Origin: Lichenostomus cassidix
Taxonomy: Eukaryota > Chordata > Aves > Passeriformes > Meliphagidae
DNA length: 64,000 nt
Direction of reading: 5' to 3'
NCBI GenBank assembly: GCA_008360975.2
Contig: CM039198.1
Span: 10,994,547-11,058,546 of the forward strand
Shown: in pieces, positions 42,641 to 57,339 of the stretch
How the letters are laid out: each line of letters opens with the position of its first letter
Numbering within the stretch: the first letter of the stretch is position 1
Translations under genes and position numbers: made by a program
The notes under the pieces: model-generated
The model's input: the letters and a program-made list of their open reading frames with translations, nothing else
Database searches by the model: none
Told to the model about the DNA's origin: nothing

Positions 42641-45600
42641 CGCACCGCCCGCTGCCTGCGCCGCCCGCCCAGCCCCGATTTACGAGCAGCGTGTGAAGGA
42701 CAGACACTGGGCCACTGGGCTGAACAATGCGGGAATATTAGCCGAGTTACAAAAACAAACAAACCAAGCCCTGCCGGGAGCCCGTTTCATTTATCTTCTT
42801 TTGTCCCGTTTTGCTTCAGCGTGAAAGTCGCCCTTTCAAGCGCAGCGGTTGCGTTCCAGCCCCGGCGGGCAGCTGATCCAAGGCGTTACACCGCGAGCTT
42901 CCCAAAGGCGTGTTTGCACAGTTCAATTCATCCCCAAATATTCAGCGGACATTCCCTCCCTCCAGCCCTCCAGGCACTTTTTGCCCAAGAGCCGGGGGTG
43001 TAAAGCCCGGGCCCGGGGATCGCGGTGCACAGAGCCTTTGTGTGCAAACACAAGCTGCTGTTTGTATTTGCCTTCCCACTGTCAGAGCCCGATTGTGCCG
43101 GGGCAGCGCTGGCGACCAGGCTGCTCTCAATATCCGCCCGGCCACCGCCGCTGCCAGAGGGAAGCTCCCCTCCCTCCCTCCCTCCCTCGCGGCCGCTTTG
43201 AAGCGAAGGGATTTAATTTCATGAGGCTTTCGGTAATCACGTTCCGATCTCCAACATTAACCAGAACTGACTCCCTCTTGCAAAAGAGGGAGGATGAGCC
43301 AGTAAACAGCCCCGGCTCGGGACGGGCTGCACTGACAGAGGAAGGCAATGTGCGGGGTTGGTTCTCCGTCGCTTATCAGATGAGACTGGAAAACAACAGG
43401 ATCCGGGCAGCAGCAGGAGGGAGCAGCTCTGCCCATCCCGAGGATGCTCCACAGGCTGCTCTGCTCACCTCATGCACCACAAACGCTGATTTTTAAACCC
43501 GCACATTTTTCTCCTGTCTGCAGCGCTACCCATCGTTGACCTTGCTTCTTCCCTGTTCCATTTACAGTGTCCTGATGCCTCTGTCACCTTCCCCAGGACT
43601 CGGTTTGCTGCTGGAAAAGGCTCCTTCTGCTCGTGCATCGCGACCTGCTGTGGTAGCCAGCGGACCAGGAAGAGACAGGGCCACCCTTCTGGGGAAGGTC
43701 TGGGGAAGAGGAGGCTGAGAACAGGGAGATTTAGGTCTCACCTGCCGGCACTGTCCCTCCCTCCCCTCTCCTCCCTGCACACAGGGCTCAGCTGTCCCCA
43801 GAGCATCTCCTGGCCAAGCAGAGATGACACTTTGGACCCTGAAAGAAACTGATAGAAACTTCTGGGACTGTCAGAGCAAAGCAAGTGCTGGGCCAGTACT
43901 CAGTGAGTGTAAAAATTCCCTTTTCCAATCAGATGTGCTGTCCTTTGTCTCCTCATCCACTCTGGTCTGACTGTCTGCAACTGGACCCTAAATAGCTACA
44001 AAGCTGCTATTAAGGGACATTCATTATTCCCACAGAATAATTAATTATAATTCCCATTAAAATTGTTGCACTTGGTCAAAATAAAGCACAAATCCCAATG
44101 ATCCACCCAGTGCAGCCTGGCAGGAATCTGGGTGATGGACGGCTCTGAAACACCACAGGGAAGATGACGTGGACACCTCACCCATCTTTCCATCCTAGGC
44201 TCTGAACTTGGAGCTCCCAGGCTGTGTGAGGATGGGGATCAGGGAGGGAACAGCTGGGCTGCTCCTCGTGTGGGCTGGGAGAGCACAGACCCAGCACGGA
44301 AATGGCACCGAGCCCGGAGAGCGAGCGCAGAGCAGGGACTGCTGAGCCAGCATCATTCCTCCTGCTCTCCTCCTCCAATTCCCACCTGGGACACGGGGAA
44401 AGGCATCTCACCTCCCTCCCTCGTGCCCTGAGAAACTGAGGAGTGCTCTTCCCACTCCATGAAGCACCAGCAGCAAATCTGTGCCTACTTCTCCACCGGC
44501 AGAGAGAGTTTCCCACCCCAGCACTTAAAAAAGAACAAATTTGCTGTGAAACAACCCCACAGAGCCAGGCTGCTCCCAGCCTGTGTCAGTGCACTGCCTG
44601 CTCCTGCCCCTCATGGCATTTTTGCCCTTTCCCAGGTGAAAATGGGGGTGCTGGGTGTCAGTTCTTGGCTCTCTATCCTCCTCTCCCCAAACGGGAGATA
44701 CAGCAGCTTTGGCCCTCAAGCAGAGATTCCCAACGTTGCTCATTCCTACATGTACTGGAATTTCCACTCACCTGCCCTCACAGTATTTTCTCCCTGCTCA
44801 TTTTTGTCAGAAGATGGCCAAGGTCTCCTCGGCTCATCCTTTACCCTTCCCTACCACTTCATCCCCAGGGGAACAGGAACTGGCCTGAGGGCTGTGATTC
44901 CCAGTGCAGCATTCCAGGGCATCCTGTCTCAGCCCAAGAGGGAATCCCTCTCCAGGAGAAACCACAACCTGGGTGACAACAGTCATTGGGCAAGGTCAGA
45001 GCTCCCTTCCAGTCCTGGAAAACCCCTGTACTTCCAGGAAGGACTGAAATAAATGCTTGCTCCTTCCCCTCTCTCCAACCCTCTGTCCAGGTGAGGGATG
45101 CAGATACAATTTTCAACCCTCCCATCACTCACAAGAGGCTTTGAAAAGGTTGGAAAGGAAAGTTTCTGCCTGCAGAAATATCTGCCCAGGAAAATTTCTG
45201 TCACGGTCTCAGAGCTGTGTGCAGGACATGAATCCAGTTTTTTTTCCCGCCTGTTCCTTTCTCTGCCCTCTGGAATCCCAGCGATGCAGGAGGAGCCTTT
45301 TGTGGGCATCAGTTCTGTGCCCAGTTTGTGCTGCCAATGCCCCCCGTGCCAGGTGAGACCTGGGTGTTCAGCATCATCCCTGCTGAGCCCCAGAACAAAA
45401 CAATCTCTGTCAGAATCACTCCATCCGTTTTGAAACGCCAATCTCCCCTAAAACCAGTGCTGTACAAAATACTTCCATAAATCCAGCTCCTGGCAGAACT
45501 GAGTGTCTCCTCCATTCCTGTGCTCTCCCAGCTCAGAACCTATTTCTTTAGTGTCTCCCAAAGAAGGGCAGGATTTTTCCCTCCCCACCATTAATTCCCT

Positions 45601-46715
45601 GTTTTCTGCTGAGCCTAAAGCAAACTCCCATTCAATGTGGGGTTGAGCCCCTTACCTCTGCTCTCTCTGCCTCTGCCTGGGATGGACCAGGAGCAGCCGA
45701 GTCCTGCAAGAGCCTCCATGGCTTCTCCTGCAGTGGCTGAGAGCAGGAAAAGCCTCCCTGTCTCCTTATCAGTCCCCAGGGCATCCTAATCCCCTTATAA
45801 ATGAAAGCTATTATACAGATATCTTTTTAAAAGCCTGCCTGTCACTCCAGCCAGCCCCAGTGCTGCTATCCGGACTTTTTGGAGTGTGGTCAGTGGGAAT
45901 GACTCTGCCACGGGCCGAGCCGGGATTGCTCTGGGGGAGGATCTGGCCTGTCTCTGTCTCTGTCCCTGTCCCGTGCTTTGATCCCTGCTCAGACACGGAG
46001 CTTGTCCCTGTCCTGCCGGGCTGCAGAGCCAGGCTGAGCCCCAGGCCGTGCCAGCCCCGGCTGTGCCACGCTCCGTGCAGGAAGCAGCGGGGATCTGGCA
46101 GGGATGCTCGGGACGGGAGCTCGGCTTATGCAAAGCAAACGTTTCCTGCTGATCGCAGCGGCAGAGGCCAAACGGCAGCCGCTGCTCCAGAGGCACCCTG
46201 GGGATGGAGCAGATGTGGCTGTTGGGATCTGCCACTGCCCAACCCTGTCCCGGCTCTGAGCCCCTGCACGGGCTGATCCTGGCAGCAAATCCTCTCCCTT
46301 CCCTGCTGAAAAGCGGGGGGATGTGTTCGGTGCAATCGTGAATGTGCTGCAAATAAATCATCCTGCTGATTGAGTCTGGGGGCTGTGAATCCCCCCTGTG
46401 TTGGGGATTCACCCCTGCCATGGGGTTGGTGTGTCCTGTGCCCCAGGCAGCTGTGCCAGAGCTCTCTAGCAAAAGATGGATGTTAGATTTGATGGGTTCT
46501 GGAGCTGCTTTGGGGTTTTTTCTACTGTTTGATGGCAGCAAGGGGCAAAAAACCCCTCTGCAATGCTAGGTAGGTAACCAGACTGTTCCACTCATCCTGA
46601 GCCACAACCTCCTTTGCCCTGGATGTCCCCCAAGACAAAACTGTTGGGGGAAAAACTCACCATAAAGCCCTGAAATTCTGCAGAAAATCCTCAGTAAAAC
46701 TCTGCTTGCACAGCC
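42641..46715. other. Intronic stretch, no gene seen
   Basis: Non-coding intron. It contains a (CCCT)n run at 43166-43190, a CpG-richer patch at 42640-43450, an AT-rich spot at 44015-44095 (GAATAATTAATTATAATTCC) and a TCTCTGTCTCTGTCCCTGTCC run at 45945-45975. A plus-strand frame at 44459-45052 stays open for 197 codons but shows no recognisable domain or exon structure. Confidence 0.5.
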
Positions 46716-46720
46716 CAGTC

Positions 46721-46830
46721 ACAGGATGGGAACCGTGAAGGCTTTTGAGGTGGAGGTGATTAATGCAGGGTAAAGAAAAGGGATAAACTAAATTTAATAA
46801 GGGACACCAGCAACTCCACGGAATGAAATC
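46721..46830. repeat. Dispersed repeat, copy 1 of a matched pair
   Basis: 110 bases align without a gap to 48677-48786 with 12 mismatches counted by eye (about 89% identity), same orientation, 1956 bases apart. Flanking sequence on both sides is not similar. This points to two insertions of one interspersed family, or a segmental copy whose edges have decayed, rather than a simple tandem duplication. I do not recognise the family. No target-site duplication is evident. Confidence 0.85.
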
Positions 46831-47326
46831 CTGAATAATCCATAATAAGCACAAGAGCCTCCAGAACCACTCTACCAAAAAGCAGAGCATTACAAGAGGG
46901 AGGCAGGAGAGATTTAGGGCCAAAAAGGCATCAACCCTCCATGGCCACAAAAATCCATCTCCCACCCCTCAGGATGAAGGGGGAGATACATCAGGAATAC
47001 AGAGACAAATTCGTGTGCCCAACTGCTCCCACTTCAGAGGCCAGGGAGTACCCCAGAATCCTGGGAGTGCTTTAACAGGCAGGACCCTGCAGGCAGTGAG
47101 GATTCCAGAGCCCTCGGGTGCATTTTGCTCCATCCGTGGAGAGGCAGCACGTCCCCCGGGCAGGCACAGGGAGTTTGTGAGGCGAGGACAGTGGAGGCTG
47201 AATAAGGATGACATGATTTGGCCCAGAAAGAGGAGGGCAGAGATTAGCCGTGGACAAGCTCAAGGGAAGGCAAGTGTCCAAACCAGAGTGCCAAGCCTGG
47301 TTTTGTTTTAGCCTTAACTGCGCTTT

Positions 47327-47347
47327 TTTGTTTGTTTGTTTGTTGGT
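47327..47347. repeat. (TTTG)n microsatellite
   Basis: Short run of TTTG tetramers preceded by a T-tract. Simple repeat. Confidence 0.85.
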
Positions 47348-48676
47348 GTAAAAACCTTTCTGTTGGGAATCAGTTTAACTTTAAGCTTCCTGAGAATAAA
47401 AGCCTGTGAGAAAGCTCTGCCCATGCAAGGCTCCCTTGGGAGGCTACAATGGGAGTCTCAGCAGCTTATGGGCCCAAATTTCTATGGCTACAGCACCCAT
47501 CTGCTCAGCAATACAGTTACCCCTGCTCATGCAGCTCCCCGTGGAGCACAATCCACTGGGAGCTGCACCAGGATGGGCTGGAAAGGACCTGCAGCTCCAT
47601 GGATGACACCTGGAGCCACGAGAAGTCCAGCCCTCACAGGGTCTGGTCCAGTTGCTGGTGAGGCTGCCCCAGTTGCAGTTTACCTGCGTGCAAAGTTGCT
47701 GCAATAATGCTTTTCGCCTTTCTTAACCCAAATGATTTACACAGCCCCTCCTTTACACCCTCTACATGGGGAAACTGAGGCCCAGGACAAACCTGAATAT
47801 CGGAAATGATGAGCATTCCTGTTATCATCAGGAGGTAGTGGAAAGTAACATCATAGAGCAGCTCCAAACTCCACCTGTGAGCTTTGCCTGGATCGAGCCA
47901 CAGGCAGTGCTCTCTGTGCTGCCAGGGCCAGGCACCAATATCTGCCTCATTGGGGAAAGGATGTGACACTGTGGAGATCCTGCTCTGTCCCCCTGGCGAT
48001 CCTCTGTGGGGCCCTGGGGATCCTGCAGGGGCAGCTTAGGAATCCTGCTCAGACCTCCCTGCCCAGGCTGGCAATGTTGCTGTTTTTCAAGGCAAGAAGG
48101 GATGGATGCTTGCATCCTTCCCCATCCCTCTGGAACAGACGTGGCCAAAAGCACACTAGGGACACTCAGAGTCCTCTTCTCCTCACAGAGGGATTTTCAA
48201 AGCCACTGAGTTGCTCTGTCTGACTGCCACCCCACCATGGTGCCCAGAGCTGAAGGGACAGAGGGTGCATTGGATGTGCCCCTGTGTGACTTGGTCCCTG
48301 CCAGCTCTGCCAGTCCTACCCACACTCTGCTTCCCACTGCTGCAGCCAGAGCCTTTGTCCCCCTCAGGAGAAACCATCTGCAAAGCCCTGAACCACCACA
48401 GGAGAGAAGACAGAAAGGATTTGCCCAGTCCTTCTTGGTCAGATGAGTCTTAGCCACTGTGAGCCATTGTCAGCCCCTGGTGGCCCAGGCCTTGCCCTGG
48501 CTCCCTGCTCTGCCATGCCTTGACCCTGCAGACAGGCACTGGGGCTGCTTGCCCTCCACTCTCCAGTGGGACAGAGCCAAAGTCACCACCAGCTTGACTC
48601 CTTGTCCCATCTGGAGGCCAAGGGGAATGGGGCTTCCCAACATCCCACTGTGCCAACCTGGGGAAAATGGTTACAG

Positions 48677-48786
48677 ACAGGATGGGAACTGTGAAGGCAT
48701 TTGAGGTGGAGGTGATTAATGCAGAGTAAAGAAAAGGGGTCACCTGAATTTAATAAGGGACACCAGGAACTCCCTGGCATGAAATG
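48677..48786. repeat. Dispersed repeat, copy 2 of a matched pair
   Basis: Partner of 46721-46830: ungapped, about 89% identical. Best conserved are GGTGGAGGTGATTAATGCAG, TAAAGAAAAGGG and AATTTAATAAGGGACACCAG. The minus strand of both copies is open and gives a similar short peptide (with INHLHLK). This follows from the DNA identity and does not by itself prove coding ancestry. Confidence 0.85.
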
Positions 48787-51115
48787 CCTCACATCCCTCT
48801 GTGGGAGCAGAGTGAGAGCAGCTCGCTGGGTGGGAGGATCTGATTTCCCTGGCTGTGATGAGGGTGGAGGGGGCCTGTTTGCTATTTCAGCAAGCACTGC
48901 CCTGCGAATGCCTCCCTGGACCACCACGGAGGTGATAAAGCCCCAGGTTTGTCTGGAAGGAAGTTTTTCATTGGGAGTGTTTGGCAGGCACTGCTCCCAG
49001 AGTTCCTGGTCAACTTCTTGTCCGAGGTGAAGTTTCCTTTGTGCTGAATAAGAAACTTGCTCGGAAATTGCTCTGACATGAGACGCATCCCAGCCTGGGA
49101 ACCCTTCGGCAGCAGAGCAGAGCCTGTCCAACACCAGGCTCCCCGTGCTGCCTGTGCCAAATCCCCTATCTGGGAACACAATGTGTTTCCTTTCTCTCCC
49201 TGCACTCTCTCCTGGCTTTGTTAAATACTCTCGACACATCACAGAGGGCCAAAACCCGAGCGGCGCCCAGCACCTGCAGCCATGGCTGACGTCAGGCACA
49301 CGTGCAGGTGCTGGGAGCATCTCCTGGCTCCATGGGGAAAGGGCTGTGGAGATCCAGAGCCTGCACTGGGAATGGAGTCTGGAGTTCTCCAAGTGCCTGT
49401 CAGTGGGATGCAACCCGGGCTTGTCCAGTAGTGCTTTATGAGAGGCAAAGGCAAAGATGTTTTATGCAAACTAAAGGGAAGGTGCTTGTCTGGGTCGATT
49501 CTCAGCACTCTAAATAACACCACAACTCCTGAGAAATTTTGGAATAGTGTCCGTTGTATTTTAGTGATATTATTAAATCTGGTTGAAGGCTCTGCCTGCC
49601 TTTTCCTATGTCCACATAAGCTCACCAGCATCTGAGTTCTGAGAGCTTTCAGAACTGAGAGCAGTTCAGACTTTTTCCAGCTGCAATCTCCTCTCCCAGG
49701 GGAGCTGGAAGCTTCATCAGGACAAACTGGGTTGGGGACAAGGGGCTTGGGCTAGACCAGTGCTGAGCACACAGAGCCAGCCCAAGGCGCTGGAGAGAGG
49801 CAGGATGGAGAACAGACCTCCAAGCTCGTCTCCAAGCTGTGTCCTCCCTGGAGCAATCCAGCTCCCAGGCGCCTGGCCAAAGCCAAGGCCGAGCTCTGCG
49901 CGGATGAGTTCTCTGCCAGGTAAAGCTGATGGAAACCTGAAGCTGTGAAAAGCTCTGCAGGAGCAAATCCCTGGAGAACACCTCCTTGGGAAAAGCCCTG
50001 TCCTCTCCATGCGTGGTGCTGGGATCTCGCAAGGAGTGATAAAGAAAATTCGATCTAGCTGGCAAAAAAACGTTCCCGTGGGAAATTTTGACTTTCTGTC
50101 AGAAAGTCCAGAGCATTTCTTTTTCAACCCCAAATAAGCATGAATAGGAACAAAGATTCAGTTTTGGCAGGGGGAATGGGCTTACCAAAGAAAACACCCA
50201 AATTTTTAAGCAAAGCAGACACATTCTGTAATTTTTCTCCTTGGATGAAAAGAGAAAGAAAAAGAAAATCGCCAACGATTTCCAGAATGGAAAAAAGTAA
50301 ATTCAGTGGAAAAAAAACACAACCATTTCTCCCACCGCTATTTGATGCAAATTGGGGCTGATTTGGCTAATTCACCTTTCCCTCACAGGGCTGCTCAGGA
50401 CGCTCTAGCCGCTCTGCCTTCCCTCTGCAGGGCTAAAGGAGCCTCCAGCTTGCAGCGGCAGCAGCAGCAGCAATTCCCCGCTCATCCCCAACCCCTGCCC
50501 GGCACAGGCGGCTCCGCAGCCCCCGCTGACCCGAAGCCTGACTTTCTCTCGGGATTTGGGAGAGAAACCAGGGTGGGCCGGTGGTCATGAGCGAGCGGGT
50601 GGGAGTTGAATGGGGTTATTGTGATCTTTATCTGGGGGGATTATACCAGGCGGTGTGGGCTTGGCAGGGCAGCACGGGTTTTTGGCCGTGGCTGGTGCTA
50701 CAGACCGATAGGTGCGGCCCCGGGGAAGGCGCAGCAGGATCGGGCTGCGGAAAATTGTTTTACGGTAGCTTCATCCTTGCAAAACATTCACTTCCCAGCA
50801 AAGTCGGTGGAAAAGGAAAAAACAGAGCGATTTTCGTTTACAGAAGTCTGACGCGGCTCGGACAGCACATGGTTTGAAATGCAAAGCCTGGCATAAAAGT
50901 AACATATTTTACTGGAAACTGGGAACTTGTTTCCCTTTTATTGGAAATAAATTGGAAGGGAGAAGGATGGTAAGAGCACGGCGCCAGCACAATAACTGAA
51001 CAGAAGCATTTTCAGGAGCATTTTGGGGACCCTGCAGAATAGACCGGGGGTCCGATAGCACCTCGAGACCGCACCAAAATTTATGGCATCGCTGATAGCT
51101 GACTCTGCAGAGAGC
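48787..51115. other. Intronic stretch before the CpG domain, no gene seen
   Basis: Non-coding intron grading into GC-rich promoter-proximal sequence. It includes an A-rich, T-poor patch at 50140-50330 and an AT-rich block at 50890-51010. A 276-codon minus-strand frame (48583-49413) spans repeat copy 2 and has no recognisable domain. I regard it as chance. Confidence 0.5.
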
Positions 51116-51589
51116 TCGTCCCTGCCGGGGAGCTGGGGCTGAGGCTGAGAAAGCCGGACCCCTCCTGCCCCCCCGGCCTCGCTGCTGGGCAAATACAGCG
51201 CTGGGAATCAGCGAGACGCGGAGCCCCGTGCCAGAGCGCTGCCGGCAGCGGGACCGGCGGGACGGAGGGGAAGCAAACCCGGAGACAACCTCGGCAGCCG
51301 AGTGGCACCCACCGCTCTCCCTCGGGACGAGGCATCTCCCGGCGGGAACCGCAGCCCGGGGGAGCGGGGGCTCCGCAGCGGGGCCGAGCATCGCCCCGAG
51401 GCTGCCGGCACCCCGCGCCCGCCCCCGGAGCCACCACCGCGTGTGACCCGGTGCCACCGGGCCGCGGCAGCGAGCCGCTCTCACCGCCAGATAACCCGGC
51501 TTGGCCGTGCCTCGCCGGTGAAGATGCCGGCAGAGGAATTGCGCTTTCTGCAAGGGACACATCTGATTGTGATTTGGGGGGGAAAAAAT

Positions 51590-51660
51590 ATAAAAGAAGG
51601 GAAAGAAAACAAAAAAAGAAAAAAAAAAAGGAAATTAAAAAAAAAACAAAAACGGCCAAC
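51590..51660. repeat. A-rich low-complexity tract
   Basis: About 70 bases dominated by A-runs with G (AAAAAAAG, AAAAAAAAAC) inside the CpG domain. On the NTN1 sense strand this is a T-rich tract 1.5 kb into the intron. No poly-A tail of a retroposon can be tied to an upstream body. Confidence 0.7.
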
Positions 51661-52924
51661 CCCGGCCGCTCGGCGAGTTTTTTTTCCTATCGTCGGAGCT
51701 GCAAATATTTTGGAAGACGGGGCAGTGTTTTCCGTGTAAACAAGGCGGCGGCGGCGGCGGGCGGCGGGCCGGGGCTGCGCTCCGCCGAGCCGGGGGTTCC
51801 CGGCGCGGAGAGCCGAGCCCAGTCCGGGGCATCCCAGCCCCCGGGGCTGGGTCCCCACGGGCACAGGGCTGAGCACCGGCTCCCGAAACCGCGAGGAGAG
51901 GAGCGGCAGCGCACAGGGATCCCGCTGGGAAGCGGGGGTGGAAGATCGGAGGGAACGTTCGGCGGGATGTGTGGGGACTCACGGGAAAATGTTCCCCAAA
52001 CCCTTAACCCTTCTCCACCCCGGGCAGAAGCGAGGGACACTCCGTCCCCTCCCGGGGACAGCCGGGGCGGCGCGTGTTTCTCGCTCGAGATGGAACGAAC
52101 CGGCTGCTGCCCGGTTCTCCTTCGGCCCTGGGGCTCGTTCAAGTCCCCGCCGCCGCCTCCCAGGGCCTCCCGCACCCTCTGCGGATGCAGGGACGGGAAC
52201 CGCAGGCTTTGCAGGGCTTTTCTCCCATGTTCCCGGCCGCCTTCCCCCGCGGGGAGAGCCAGAGCCCGTCCCTGTCCCCGTCCGGTCCGGACGCGGAGCC
52301 TCTCGGGCTTTGCGGCGGCTCCGAGCCCGTGTCCCGGGGAAGAGAGCGGGGCTGCGGGCGATCCCGGGATCCGCGGACTGAGCCGGGCCGTGCCCTGCGG
52401 GCCCCCGGCCGGGACCTGCCCGGGACGGGAGACACCGCCCGGCCAGCCAGGGCCCTCCGCGCTCCTCCGAACACGAACGTGTTCCCGGACTCCTGAGTGC
52501 CCCTTGTCCCCTCTCCTGAGCTCCTTGGTTTTTCCTGCCTCGCCTTTCCGAGCTTCCCCTTGCTCTGCCTATCGGAGTCCCCCGGCAACCCCGTCCTGCG
52601 CTGGCCGGGTGCCTCGGCGTCCCCTGTACTGTCCCGGGTGCCTCGGGGTCCACCGTCCCACGCCTCCGCGACGCTCGGTATTCCCTAGCCCAAATTCCTA
52701 TGCCCTTCCCGGTGGTTCCAGGTTCCCCGTGCCCTCTGCTTTACACCTGGAGGTCCCTCGGTATTGTCACCACCGCGTTCCCGGGTATCTCAGTGTCCCC
52801 TGCCTTGAGCTGCCGGGCGCCTCGGTGTCCCATCCCCTGCGCTCCCGAGTGCTTTCACATCCCTGCTCCATGCTTCGGGGACCCTCGGTGTCCCGTTCTT
52901 CGCCCTACGCCCTCCGGTACCTCA

Positions 52925-54183
<1,259 letters not shown>

Positions 54184-54186
54184 CTG

Positions 54187-55639
54187 CGTGGGGATAGCGG
54201 GGAGGGGGACACGGGGCAGACGGGGGTGCCGCCGCTCGACCGCGCCGCTCCGCGGGGCACCTCGGCCGGGGGACGCGGTGCGGCGGCTCAGGGAGCCCGG
54301 AGCATCGCCCGCCCCGCGGCCAGCCCCGCGGAGAAAGGGGAGACCGCGACGGCGGCGGCACCACAAAAGTGGGGCTGGCGGCGGGGCTGGGTCCCGCCTG
54401 CCTCCCGCCCCGGCCCTCGCACGGAGAATGACTGGCGGTCCCAGCCCCCGCCGCGTTTGAGGTCATGCTAAAGGAGTGACATCGCGCTCAAGGAACAGAA
54501 CAACGACATCCACTGGCGGCTCAGCCAGAGACGCGCACAGGCCTCGGGGAGGGCGGGGGGGGGGGATGGGAGTGGGACGGAGCCTGCCTCGACACCGCGG
54601 TGATGGGCGCCAGCTCCTCCGCGGGGCTCCCAAGCCGCCCCGAGGAGCCGCGGAAGGACCATTCTCATCCCCCCCGCCCCTCTGAGCCCCCGACGGGGCT
54701 GGGGGAGCCGGGGCCCCCTGCGCCCAGCAGCTGGAGATGCTCCGTGGGCGTGGAGCGGGAAGGGGGGGAAGCGGCCGGGAGGAGCCCCACGCCCACCTGT
54801 GGGGACGCCGAGAGGGACAGGATGGGGACGTCTCCCACCTGGCCTCCCCTCTCCACCGCCCCAGACAGGACTGGCCCCTCAGCTGGATCGGAAGGGACAC
54901 CGGCCCGCAGCCTTCACCCCTGGGACAGAAGACCCGTTGTCGAGGAAGTTTAAAGGCAGAAAATCACGACGCGGGAACTAGTGGGCCTGGCGGCCCTCAG
55001 CAGGTTGTTTTAGGGGGCTGATCCTGGTGAAGAGGGGCGTTCTCCCTGCCACAGCCCTGGGACAGACCAGGCACAAGGGGCTGCGCGGCGCCACTTGTCT
55101 CTCCCCACCTCCCACTGCAGTTTGCTCTCGGTTAAAGCGAGGAAGGGGTTAAAGGCCGGCACTTGTCCCGCACCGGGCTGCGCCCCAGCCCCGATCTCTC
55201 CTTCCCACCCACCCAGCAGACCCCCGGAGCCGAGGGGCCGCTCTCGACGGCCGCTGCCCTCCGGGTCCACTCCGGCTCCGCTCTTGCCGCTGTGATCCCG
55301 GCCGGGGACACAGCCCGGGGGCACGGTACCGAGATCCCGGAGAGACGATCCCGGGAGGGAGCGGAGAGTTTCCCTCCCTCGGCTCCCGGCCGCCCTGTTG
55401 GCCCCCCTTCCCTCCCTCTTTGATTAAAAGGGCACTTTTATTTTTCCAACGGAGGTGCCCTCTCTCGGAGCGCTGCCCACGCCGTGTCACTCAAGCGGCC
55501 GGGCCCTGGCACGGCGGCGCGGTCCCCTCCCCGGAGAGCCTCGGCGGGGCGGCCCGAGGGGACGGGGCTGCCCGGGCAGCGGCGAGCCCCAGGCCGGCCT
55601 CCGCCTCCTCCCCTCCGCCCGCCCCTCTCCCCGCTTTGA
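54187..55639. other. NTN1 5' flank within the CpG domain
   Basis: GC- and CpG-rich DNA immediately upstream of the start codon exon. It should contain the non-coding first exon and/or promoter but I cannot place either. No protein-coding exon is recognised. Confidence 0.5.
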
Positions 55640-55710
55640 ATTCCTTGCCACCGAGCTGAATAAAAGTGGTTGTTGTAAATTGAATTAGTGCCTGATTAAT
55701 CTGCTCCCGG
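55640..55710. promoter_or_regulatory. AT-rich island in the CpG domain
   Basis: GAATAAAAGTGG, GTTGTTGTAAATTGAATTAG and CCTGATTAATCTG lie within 70 bases, surrounded by very GC-rich sequence about 1.5 kb upstream of the NTN1 ATG. Its sharp borders and homeodomain-type cores make it a candidate promoter-proximal element. Confidence 0.3.
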
Positions 55711-56999
55711 GCCTGCTAGCCCAGCGGGGCGTCTTTGGCAATGCAACCGCCTTCCCTGCAGGGCAGCGGGGCTCCGCAGCCTCCCTGCCCCCATCGCTCC
55801 CCCCGGACCCCCCCAGCCGCCCCCCCAGCTCCGCCGCTCCCGGGATTTGTTAACTCTTCCCCGGGAAACAGCCCCTCCGTCCCGGTCCCGGAGCCCTCCA
55901 GACTCCTTCGCCGGGGGAAGAGCGGGCTGTGTGTATGGGGATGCGGCCGGCCCGGGACTGGGGGAGTGCCGTCTCGCTGGTCCTACCCGAGCCACCCAGG
56001 GACTCAGCCGCCGCCCGGCACACCCGGGACACACACGGACAGTCCCGGGATACCCCAGCCCCGGAGAAAGTTTTATCTCCGCTGCTGAACTGCAGCCCTG
56101 TTTGCAGAATTGGGATGAGGGGTGTGTGCTCCCGTCCAGCTCTGGGAGGGTATTACCTCAAGGAGGGAGAACAATTTAGACTAAACTGTCCCGGGCCGTG
56201 GGGACCAGGCCGGGAGAGAGGCTGCGGGAGGCCGCGGGACATCGCTGCCCGGTGCGGGCTCTCCCCAGCGCGGGCCCAGCAGCGGCCGTGAGGACAACGG
56301 GAATGGAAATCCCCAGCCGGGAGCCTCAAGTTCGGGCCCACAGACCCCTCCAGGTGCCCGCTATGAGCATCTTCACTCGTTTCTGATCAGTCGTTTCTGA
56401 TTCCCCGTTTCACTGGCCTGGCGCTTTTCCTTCGGCCACTCGTGTCCGGGACCAGCTCTCACCGCGGGTTTCCTGTCCTCCCGTGCCGGGCCGTGCCGGG
56501 CCGCGGAGGGACAAGGGGACAGCTACTGTGCCCGATGGCCACACGCGAGGCCAGCTCGGGGGGCAGCAGGTGCCGCTGCGAGGACCCTCGTTTCTCCGGG
56601 AAAGATGCGGCTTTGGCTCCTGTTGCTCCCCACGCCCTTGGACCTTCTCTCCAGCCCGACCGCGGCCCCGGGAATGCCTCCGTGTGCAGGGCAGGGCTGA
56701 CATTTCAGCGTTTCTTTAAAATCCGTGAGGGTTTTTCAAGGTCGCCCGTGGTTCCTCAAAGCCCCCACGGTCTTTTACCGCCTCACAGCAAAAATTGGGG
56801 TGAATCTAAGGAAACCTGGCCCCCCTCTGAACTCCCCGCAAAGCCAAGGTGCTGCCTAATCCCATTAGCAGGGTGTTAATTTAACAACCTCCCAGCGCTG
56901 CCGAGCGCGAGGCTCTGCGCTGCCCGCCGGCGTTCCCGGGGCTGCGGCTCTCGCCTCCCTCCTGCCCTTCTCGCTGGGTTTGTTCGGTGTTTCACAACC

Positions 57000-57090
57000 C
57001 CCGGGGTTTGTAATGGCTCTTGCGGTCATTAACGTGATTTACTGAGGCTTTCTCCTCTAATTACCTAGCCCTCGAGCTATTAAATGCAAG
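57000..57090. promoter_or_regulatory. AT-rich island in the CpG domain
   Basis: GTAATGGC, GGTCATTAACGTGATTTAC, CTAATTACC and CTATTAAATGCAAG occur together about 2.9 kb upstream of the ATG. Candidate regulatory element by composition and TAAT/ATTA cores. Confidence 0.28.
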
Positions 57091-57339
57091 TAAGCAGCTC
57101 CGCGGGGACTGAGGCACAGCTCGCCGGGCCTCCGCCCGAGTCTGTCGGGTGCTTCCGGGGCAGAGACCTGAGGCTGTCCCGGGAGGATGGAATGGGGGGA
57201 TGCTCGGGGCACCAAGCCGTGTCCTCCACGGATCGCCCCCCACTTCGGATTTGATTTTCCTGTCATGAAACACCAACCAGCCCCGGCCCTGTCCTGGCTC
57301 GGGCGGCGATGGATTCTTGTCGAAGTCAGCGCTGGTGAG

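Noticed and set aside
42265..42762. Arg/Asp/Gly/Thr repeat protein on the minus strand
   Set aside because: Caused by the degenerate GTCCCTGTCCC tract.
48583..49413. 276-codon minus-strand open frame
   Set aside because: It spans one of the two dispersed repeat copies, shows no domain, and neighbouring intron has other 200-codon chance frames.
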